Part shown: piece after piece, positions 24,338 through 30,750 of the stretch | How positions within the stretch are numbered: position 1 is the stretch's first letter | Layout: each line of letters opens with the position of its first letter | Notes under the pieces: generated by a model | Seen by the model: only the letters and a program-made list of their open reading frames with translations | Database searches by the model: none | Told to the model about the DNA's origin: nothing | Translations under genes and position numbers: made by a program | NCBI GenBank assembly: GCA_016713135.1 | Contig: JADJPR010000010.1 | Span: 1-64,000, forward strand | From: Rhodanobacteraceae bacterium | Lineage (GTDB): Bacteria; Pseudomonadota; Gammaproteobacteria; Xanthomonadales; SZUA-5 | DNA: 64,000 bases | Direction of reading: 5' to 3'

Positions 24338-25605
24338 TCGCCCGCCTCGCCGTCCGCGCCGACCGGGTGTTCGATCTCCGCCCCGGGGAGCGCGCGCGCG
24401 TGGCCGGTTTGTTCGCGGTCTCGCTCGCCTTCGGCTTTGGCCTGAGTGCGATGGAGATCGCGGTGCTGACCAGCCTGCTGGCCTCCGGCGCGCCGGACGG
24501 GATTCCCTGGGCCCAGGTGGTGGTGGGCGCCACCGTGCTGGTCGCCGGTGGGCTGCTCACGCTGCTGCGCGCGCGGCTGTCGCCGGCGGCTTTCGTCGGT
24601 GCGCCGGTGGTGCTGCTGGGCGGCGCCGCGCTGCTGGTGCTGCCGCAGCAAGTCGCGGATGCCCCGGCGCTGCCCGGCCTGCTGCTGCTGATCGCCAGCC
24701 ACGGGGTGCTCTCGGCCGTGGCGATGGTGGCCTTCTGGACGCTCGCCGGGCGCGCGCTGGACGTGGCCCAGAGCGCGCGCCTGTATGGCCTGGTCAGCGC
24801 CGGCGAGCTGGTCGGCATCGCGCTGGCGGGCCTGCTGGCGGCGCCGATGCGCGCCGCCTTCGACCTGCCCGTGCTGCTCGCCGGCTCGCTCGCGCTGCTC
24901 ACCCTCACCGGGCTGGCGCTGCTGCCCTTCGCGCGCACGGTGCAGGCGGGAAGCGATTGCGAGGAGGCGCCGCCGGCCGCCGCCGCGGCGCCCCTGGAAC
25001 GCGCCCACGTGGCGCGCTGCGTCGCCTACTACAGCGCCTACAACCTGACCTACTACCTGATCGAGTTCACCCTGTTCGTGGCCATCCAGCGCGCGTGGAG
25101 CGGCCAGCCGGAGGCGATCGCCGCTGCGCTCGGCGCGCTGACCGCGCTGCGGGTGGGCGTGGGGGTGGCGTTCCGGTTGTTCTTCACCGGCCGCATGCTG
25201 GCGCGCTTCGGCCTCGGCATGGGCCTGGCCAGCACCCCCGTCGCGGTGCTCGGATTGTGCGGCCTGGGGCTGCTGGCGCTTCCGCTCGCGGGCTCGGTGC
25301 TGGTCGCGGCCTTCGCGCTGTCGGTGGGCGAGTCCGCCGCGCGCAATGGCCTGGGCAAGCCGGCCTTCATGGCCGCGCAGCGCCCGCTCTCCAGCGCCCC
25401 GCGCGAGCGCACGGTGACCCTGATGGAAACCGTGGTCGAGCCGCTCACCACCGGGCTCGCCGGCGCCTCCATCCTGCTGCTGCCGGTGGCCTGGCTGTCC
25501 GGTCCGGCCCTGTTGCTGGTGCCGATTCCCACCGCTCTGGCCTGGCTCGCGGCCGCCGCCGCGCTCGGCCGTTCCTATCGCCGTCTTCCCGCTGCCCACG
25601 CCTGA
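24334..25605 (+). CDS. polytopic carrier, MFS or ATP/ADP-translocase (NTT)-like
   Basis: The 423-residue protein has eleven to twelve hydrophobic helices (VAGLFAVSLAFGFGLSAMEI near the start, YYSAYNLTYYLIEFTLFVAI mid-protein). The segment GKPAFMAAQRPLSSAPRERT followed by LMETVVEPLTTGLAG resembles the last conserved loop of nucleotide-translocase-like MFS proteins. It starts at GTG 24334, overlapping the bpsA stop by four bases, so it is almost surely co-translated with it. An exporter or importer for the polyamine product or a precursor is the simplest inference. Substrate is unproven. Confidence 0.75.
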   Translation: MIARLAVRADRVFDLRPGERARVAGLFAVSLAFGFGLSAMEIAVLTSLLASGAPDGIPWAQVVVGATVLVAGGLLTLLRARLSPAAFVGAPVVLLGGAALLVLPQQVADAPALPGLLLLIASHGVLSAVAMVAFWTLAGRALDVAQSARLYGLVSAGELVGIALAGLLAAPMRAAFDLPVLLAGSLALLTLTGLALLPFARTVQAGSDCEEAPPAAAAAPLERAHVARCVAYYSAYNLTYYLIEFTLFVAIQRAWSGQPEAIAAALGALTALRVGVGVAFRLFFTGRMLARFGLGMGLASTPVAVLGLCGLGLLALPLAGSVLVAAFALSVGESAARNGLGKPAFMAAQRPLSSAPRERTVTLMETVVEPLTTGLAGASILLLPVAWLSGPALLLVPIPTALAWLAAAAALGRSYRRLPAAHA

Positions 25606-25612
25606 GGCCTGC

Positions 25613-26239
25613 ATGTCGCGTCCGCCCCTGCACCCCGAGATCCACCGCTACGACCCGCGCTTCATCGGCCCCGCCCTGCGCCAGGGCGTCGCTGGCGCCG
25701 CCACCGAGGACGCCGAGCAGATCTATCGCTTCAGCCTGTTCACCCCGGAGTTCTGCCGCCTGCTGGTGGAAGAGGCCGAGCACCACGGCGGCTGGAAGAC
25801 CGGCCAGGACGTCAATGAGAACCCCTTTGCGCCGGACCTGGACGATGTCTGCGAGCCGGACACGGTGCTCTCGCTGCCGGCCATCGGCGGCCTCGGCGCG
25901 GTCTACGAGGAAGTGATCGAGCGCCACCTCAAGCCGCTGGCCGAGCACCTGTGGCCGGTGTTCAAGGTGCAGAAATGGGATGCGCCCTACCTGCTGCGCT
26001 ACGAACCGGGCGTGGTCCAGGGCATGGCGGCGCACTACGACCTGGAGACCTGCTCGATCGTCTGCTACCTCAACGACGCCTTCGAGGGCGGCGGCACCTA
26101 TTTCCCGCGCTGGGACTACACCCCGGGGCGGGTGACGCCGGGTACTGCCGTGATCTACCCGGGCGGCCTGTCGCATGTGCATGAGGGGCGGCCGATCACC
26201 GCCGGGCGTCGCTACGTGCTCTGCTCCTGCTTCTACTGA
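25613..26239 (+). CDS. 2OG-Fe(II) oxygenase, procollagen-lysyl hydroxylase (PLOD)-like
   Basis: The 208-residue protein matches the catalytic domain of lysyl hydroxylases. The iron motif HxD is in MAAHYDLETCSIVCYLNDAF, followed by EGGGTYFPRWDYTPGRVTPG. The distal His and 2OG-binding Arg are in GLSHVHEGRPITAGRRYVL. Such enzymes hydroxylate lysine side chains, whose aminobutyl end is chemically like a polyamine. Seven bases separate it from the carrier gene, and the kinase gene start overlaps its stop (TGATG). I infer a polyamine- or lysine-modifying hydroxylase. It is unrelated in detail to the 2OG enzyme at 8584. Confidence 0.8.
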   Translation: MSRPPLHPEIHRYDPRFIGPALRQGVAGAATEDAEQIYRFSLFTPEFCRLLVEEAEHHGGWKTGQDVNENPFAPDLDDVCEPDTVLSLPAIGGLGAVYEEVIERHLKPLAEHLWPVFKVQKWDAPYLLRYEPGVVQGMAAHYDLETCSIVCYLNDAFEGGGTYFPRWDYTPGRVTPGTAVIYPGGLSHVHEGRPITAGRRYVLCSCFY

Positions 26240-27201
26240 TGGGCCTGCTCGACTAGTTGCTCGGCGACGACCTCGCGCATGCCGCCGCCTGCGCCGCGCA
26301 GGTGGCGCGCGCGGCGCTGGGAGCGGTGGCGCTGGAATACCTCGGCGAGGGCCAGGACTTCCGCGTGTTCGCCGCCGGCGAGCGCGTGCTGCGCTTCCCC
26401 AGGCATCCCCACGCCGCCGCCTGGCTGCTGCGCGAGCACGCGCTGCTGGCGCTGCTGGCGCAGCGGCTGGAACCGGCGGTGCCGCGGCACCTGGCGCTGT
26501 TCCCGCCGGATGTCCTGCCGGTGCCGTGGGCGCTCGCGCCGCGGATCGAGGGCACGCCGGGGCACCGGATCGAGCACCAGGGCGAGGTGCCCGGACTGGC
26601 CGCGATGCTCGGCCGCGCGCTGGCCGCGCTGCACGCCACACCGGCCGGCGCCGTGGCCGAGGTGGTGGCCGCGGCCGACGGCCACGACAGCTGGGATCCC
26701 GTCGCCTACCGCCAGACCGTGCGCGACGACCTCGCGGCGCTGGGCGGCCGCGGAGACTACGCGGCACAACTGGCGGCGCTCGGCCTCGGCCGCGAGCGCG
26801 CCGCGCTGGCTGGCGCCTTCCTCGAGGCCCACCCGGCGCCGTCGCCCGCACCCGCAGCCGCCCTGCGCCTGGTCCATGGCGATCTCGACCCCGAGCACTT
26901 CGTCGTCGGCCCGCCGCCGTCGCCGCTGGTCGGCATTCTCGACTGGTCCGACGCACGCTTCGCCGACCCGGCGCGCGACCTGGCCGCGGTGCTGTCCTGG
27001 GGCGGTCAGGCTTTTCTCGACGCCGCGCTGGCCGCCTACGACTTGCCGCTCGACGCCGGCGCGCTGGAACGCGTGCCTTACCTGGCGCGCTGCTGCGCCA
27101 TCGACGCCTGGTTCTCCACCCTGGATGATGATTCTGCGCTGCACCGCTGCGCGCTGCGCATGCTCGACCACGCCTTCGGGGTGGACACGGGCGCGCGCTG
27201 A
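26239..27201 (+). pseudogene. APH/choline-kinase family phosphotransferase with early amber codon
   Basis: The natural ATG 26239 overlaps the upstream stop, but the sixth codon is TAG (26254-26256): MGLLD-stop-LLGDDLAHAAACA. CAG to TAG would explain it (MGLLDQLLGDD). Translation could restart at TTG 26257 to give 314 residues. The body is a good small-molecule kinase. FRVFAAGERVLRFPRHPHAA stands for the nucleotide loop, the catalytic loop is VHGDLDPEHFVVG (Brenner HGDLxxxN with His for Asn), and the metal motif is ILDWSDARFADPARDLA. A kinase for an amine is plausible in this cluster. It is either a recent nonsense mutation, a base error, or a gene that uses the TTG start. Confidence 0.7.
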
Positions 27202-27291
27202 TCTGCGATCCGCGCCGGCCGGCGCAGTTCCGCTGGGCGCCAACGCGCAGCCGAGGACAGCGTCCGCGTGTACGATGCACCGGCGGCCGGG

Positions 27292-28374
27292 CTATTCGAA
27301 TCCGTTCGCGAACACCCGCGGAAAGAAATGCTCGAGTACCCATTGCCGTCGGCGCTCCGCCAGCGCCGGGCCGATGTCAGCGAGCAGATCGTGGCCCTCG
27401 CCGGGGTAGACCGCGGGCCGGTAGCGCGACGGCAGCACGCTGACCAGGGTCTCGAAGTCGTTGGCCTGGCCCTGGCGCAGCCCGTCTGCGTAACAGTCGT
27501 CGGGCACCGAGTCGGTGCTGCCGATCTCGAGGTTCAGCTCGGTCGGCGCAAGCGGGTAGTACAGGTCGCCGAGGTCGCGCAGGGGGTCGAAACTGGCTTG
27601 GCTGGCGCGCACCGCGGGTACCAGGTCGCGCAAGCGACAACCCGGTGAGACCGCCTGCACGAAGCGCGGCACCGCGCGCGCCAGCGCCTGGGTGGCCGGA
27701 TCGCGCGTACGCGCCGGGAAGTGGGCAAAGGCAAGCTGTCGCTCGGCGTGGCCGCTGGCGGACTCGAAGCGGCGCCGCACGCCCGTGTCGAGGTATTCGG
27801 TCAGGTGACGCGGGAGCTCCTGTGCGGCATAGGCGAACACCGCGCTGCCGCCATTGGACGCGCCGACCAGGCAGGTGCGGGTGCAGTCGATCTCCGGCCG
27901 CGCGCACAGCCATTCCTGCGCCGCAAGCAGGTCGAGCACCCGGATCACGATGCGCCGACGGTCGTACAGCGCGTCGCGGATCGGCGGGCCGTCGCCTGGA
28001 TTGAAAAAGGGCGCCGGCACGTACTGGAAATAGGCGTCCTCATTGTCCTCGCAGAAGCGCGGGTCGCGCGAGGAAAAGCTGTCCGGCATCAGCGCGGCCA
28101 CGCCGAGGCTGGTCAGGTGGTCGGCAACGCCACTGAAGGTCGCTTCGACCTGCGGGCCGCAGGCCGCCCCTGGGGTGTTCTCGCGCAGCAGCCCGCCGGA
28201 GCCGTGCACCACCAGGCAGGCCGGCACCGGCTGCGCGGCGCTCGCCCCGGCGGGCAGGCGGTAGACCGCGCTGATCGGGTTGCCGAGCGCATGGTGCTGG
28301 GCATCGATCAGCACCGTCTGTGCCCGGCAGGCTGCGCCCAGCAACAGCCCCCACAACAGGAACATCGCGCGCAT
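27292..28374 (-). CDS. secreted alpha/beta hydrolase (dienelactone hydrolase-like)
   Basis: The 360-residue protein has a signal peptide (MRAMFLLWGLLLGAACRAQ). Its oxyanion strand is CLVVHGSGGLLRENTPG, the nucleophile elbow CLVGASNGGSAVFAYA (GxSxG), and a late His in VYPGEGHDLLADIG. Cys pairs suggest disulphides in the periplasm. It ends FFPRVFANGFE, close to the FxDGFE end motif of other secreted proteins here. ATG 28374 is chosen for the signal peptide; an ATG eleven codons earlier (28407) is possible. It converges with the kinase gene cluster side at 27201. Confidence 0.8.
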   Translation of the reverse strand: MRAMFLLWGLLLGAACRAQTVLIDAQHHALGNPISAVYRLPAGASAAQPVPACLVVHGSGGLLRENTPGAACGPQVEATFSGVADHLTSLGVAALMPDSFSSRDPRFCEDNEDAYFQYVPAPFFNPGDGPPIRDALYDRRRIVIRVLDLLAAQEWLCARPEIDCTRTCLVGASNGGSAVFAYAAQELPRHLTEYLDTGVRRRFESASGHAERQLAFAHFPARTRDPATQALARAVPRFVQAVSPGCRLRDLVPAVRASQASFDPLRDLGDLYYPLAPTELNLEIGSTDSVPDDCYADGLRQGQANDFETLVSVLPSRYRPAVYPGEGHDLLADIGPALAERRRQWVLEHFFPRVFANGFE

Positions 28375-28628
28375 ATGCCCTGGGCCCTCGGTGCGGTTCA
28401 TACCCACGCCTACGCAATCCGGTGCCCGGGTCCATCATGCACGCGACGCGACTCTCGGAAACCGACCAGAGGATGGCCCTGGCCGGGGGCTCGGCGCTGA
28501 TCGCATTCAGCAGGTCGTCGACGGTGCAGCAGTCGAAAGACCGGATGGCGTGTTCCGAACAGGCCGCTTTGCGTCAGGGCCGGCAGCCGGCATGCTCATC
28601 ATCCCGATTCGATGATTGCGTGCCGCCC

Positions 28629-30206
28629 ATGGCATTGGCCAGATTCCCCCGGCAGATCGGTGGCTTCGAGATCCTCGGCTCGCTCGGTCAGGGTGGCATG
28701 GGCATCGTCTACGGTGCGCGCGACCACACCCTGCAGCGGGACCTCGCGATCAAGCTGCAGGCGGGCGACTGGCACAGCAAGCCGGAGCACCTGGAGCGCT
28801 TCCTGCGCGAGGCGCGGATCCTGGCGCGGATCAACCACCCGAACGTGGTGCAGATCTACTCGGTGGGCGAGCACGAGGGCGCACCCTATTTCGTGATGGA
28901 ACTGCTCGAAGGATCGGTCGCCGAATCGGCGCGGCTGCGCATGCCGGGGGTCGCGCAGGCGAAGCGCTGGATGCTGGAGGCGGCGCGCGGGCTCGCGGCG
29001 ATCCACGAGATGGGCGTGGTCCATCGCGACATCAAGCCCGGCAACCTGCTGCTGACCCGCGCGACCAGCGTGGAGGAAGAGCATGTGAAAGTCGCGGACC
29101 TCGGGATCGCAAGCGCCGGCACCCAGTTCGGCGCCTCTTTGACCCGCGCTGGCGCCGTGCTCGGCACCCATGGCTACCTGGCGCCCGAATCGTTCCGAAC
29201 CAAGCACACGCTGGATGGGCGTGCCGACCAGTATTCGCTGGGCGTGGTCTTCTACGAGTTGCTCGCGCGGCGCCCGCCGTACCCGGACATGGGCGATGCC
29301 GCGCTGCGCGCCGCCGCGCTGTCGCCGCGCGTTCCGCCGGATGTGCGCGAGTACCGGCCCGAGGTGGACGATGCGACCGCCGCGATCCTGAGGCGCATGC
29401 TGCACGACGATCCGGACCAGCGTTTCCCGGACACGCCCACGCTGGTGCAGGCGCTGCAGCAAGTCCAGGACTCGCCATCCGCGCAGCGGCCCGCGGCGGT
29501 CAGTGCGGAAGTGCCGGTCGCGGTGGCCCGCTCCAGCACCGCGCCGGTGCCGCCGCCCACGCCGCCGCCGATCGCGCGGCCGCTGCAGCCGGCGGCGCCA
29601 CCACCGCCGCCGGTGCACCCGGCGACGCCCCGGGCGGATGCCCAGACCCGCCAGCGCGCCACGCCGCCGAGCGGCACCTGGCGCAAGCTCGGCATCCTGT
29701 TCGGACTCGCGCTGTTGGTCGGGTTCGGTGTCAGCTTGCTGTCAGACAGGCAGTCGGGTCCCAATGCGAGGCCGGACGCAACGCCACCCGCGGTGGCGCC
29801 CGACACCAGCCTGCCCGCCCTGGGATCCACAGCCGGGACGCAGATGCCAGATCCGCTGCAGCGCGAAGCCTGGGCCAAGTACCTGCTCGGGCGCTACCGG
29901 TTGCGCAGCGCGGATGGCGATGCGCTGGTGCTGGACCTGCTGGACCAGGACGATGGCGTGATCTCGGCGGAGCTTGCCGGATGGGAAGACGCACCTGTCG
30001 AGCTCTCGGGCCAGGTTGAGAGCAACGCCAGCGAGACCGCCGACGGCGAGGATTGGGACGCCTACCACCTCAGGCTGGCCGGCCCGGCGGACCTGGCCAT
30101 CCGCCTGCGCGTCGCCTTCTCGGACACTGCGACTGCCGGCGAGGGCACCCTGACGGAGAGCGGTGAGGATACCCGGCTGAGCGTCGAGGGCAGCGAGGAA
30201 CTGTAG
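28629..30206 (+). CDS. membrane Ser/Thr protein kinase (PknB-like)
   Basis: The 525-residue protein has a Hanks-type kinase domain (about residues 12-275): LGQGGMGIVYGARD, LAIKLQ, catalytic VVHRDIKPGNLLL, DLG in VADLGIASAG instead of DFG, and LAPESF. A Pro/Ala-rich juxtamembrane linker follows (about 285-355, with VPPPTPPPIARP). One membrane helix (LGILFGLALLVGFGVSLL, near residue 360) leads to a C-terminal extracytoplasmic domain of about 140 residues with no PASTA repeats. It signals by Ser/Thr phosphorylation from an external cue, unknown. Start ATG 28629 is placed just before the domain; no strong ribosome-binding site is seen. Confidence 0.88.
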   Translation: MALARFPRQIGGFEILGSLGQGGMGIVYGARDHTLQRDLAIKLQAGDWHSKPEHLERFLREARILARINHPNVVQIYSVGEHEGAPYFVMELLEGSVAESARLRMPGVAQAKRWMLEAARGLAAIHEMGVVHRDIKPGNLLLTRATSVEEEHVKVADLGIASAGTQFGASLTRAGAVLGTHGYLAPESFRTKHTLDGRADQYSLGVVFYELLARRPPYPDMGDAALRAAALSPRVPPDVREYRPEVDDATAAILRRMLHDDPDQRFPDTPTLVQALQQVQDSPSAQRPAAVSAEVPVAVARSSTAPVPPPTPPPIARPLQPAAPPPPPVHPATPRADAQTRQRATPPSGTWRKLGILFGLALLVGFGVSLLSDRQSGPNARPDATPPAVAPDTSLPALGSTAGTQMPDPLQREAWAKYLLGRYRLRSADGDALVLDLLDQDDGVISAELAGWEDAPVELSGQVESNASETADGEDWDAYHLRLAGPADLAIRLRVAFSDTATAGEGTLTESGEDTRLSVEGSEEL

Positions 30207-30220
30207 GGTGCGCCGGCTTT

Positions 30221-30283
30221 GGGGGAGCGGGCTCTGCCCGCGATCACTTGCTGAAAAATGCAGCTGAAGCTGCTCTCACCGAA
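30221..30283 (+). repeat. REP pair (REPIN-like)
   Basis: GGGGGAGCGGGCTCTGCCCG (30221-30240) with following CGATC is a REP palindrome, and an inverted partner GCAGCTGAAGCTGCTCTCAC lies at 30260-30279. It begins 15 bases after the kinase stop. Confidence 0.65.
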
Positions 30284-30545
30284 CATGCGCCAAGTTGTTG
30301 AATTGCATACATTTCCGGCCCGTGCGAAACGACGACCCTGTGATTGAGTACGCAAAGGACGCAAAGGGACGCAAAGGACGCAAAGACAGCAAGTGCCGGG
30401 GATACCCCAGCGCTGTATCGCGTTTGATTTCCTTTGCGTCCTTTGCGTCCTTTGCGTCCAAAAACACAGTCCGCGATCTTGCGAGAGTCACGGTTCGATG
30501 CGCGAACAAGCGCACCGCCAGGGGCGACCGGAACTCTCACCGAAC
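30276..30545 (+). repeat. modular interspersed repeat, copy A (GGACGCAAA arms)
   Basis: A ~270-bp unit. The left module is CTCACCGAACATGCGCCAAG...GTGATTGAGTACGC. The left arm (30347-30383) is repeated GGACGCAAA, then a loop, then a right arm of TTTGCGTCC repeats (30431-30460). The right module is GTTCGATGCGCGAACAAGCG...CCGGAACTCTCAC (30493-30542). The same unit occurs inverted at 44717-44987. No reading frame is credible. Confidence 0.8.
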
Positions 30546-30734
30546 ATGTCGCAAGGCATTGACTTAGCGATGATGAAATCGGAGGGCGAGGGCACGAGGG
30601 CACGAGGGCACGCAAAGGCGCTCCTTCGCACCGACAACCGAATGCTCTGTGCGTGCCCTCGTGCCCTCGTGGCCTCGTGCCCTCCAGTTCGATGCGCGAA
30701 CAAGCGCACCGGCGGGGGCAGTCGGAGCGCCCAC
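30542..30734 (+). repeat. modular interspersed repeat, type II (GGGCACGA arms)
   Basis: It starts GAACATGTCGCAAGGCATTG, has arms of GAGGGCAC repeats (30585-30612) and GTGCCCTC repeats (30651-30684), and ends with the same GTTCGATGCGCGAACAAGCG module (30687-30706) as type I. The copy at 61167-61350 has the same order. Confidence 0.8.
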
Positions 30735-30750
30735 AAGGGAAAGACCCGGG

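Noticed and set aside
26254..26256. TAG read as pyrrolysine or suppressed
   Set aside because: No Pyl machinery is in view and the position (codon six) has no expected role for it; mutation, error or restart at TTG is simpler.
26257..27201. Aminoglycoside-resistance kinase
   Set aside because: Only the general APH fold is visible; the genomic context is polyamine metabolism, not resistance genes.
30347..30684. CRISPR-like array
   Set aside because: The units are 7-9 bases, contiguous, without unique spacers, and form inverted arms; no cas genes are present.
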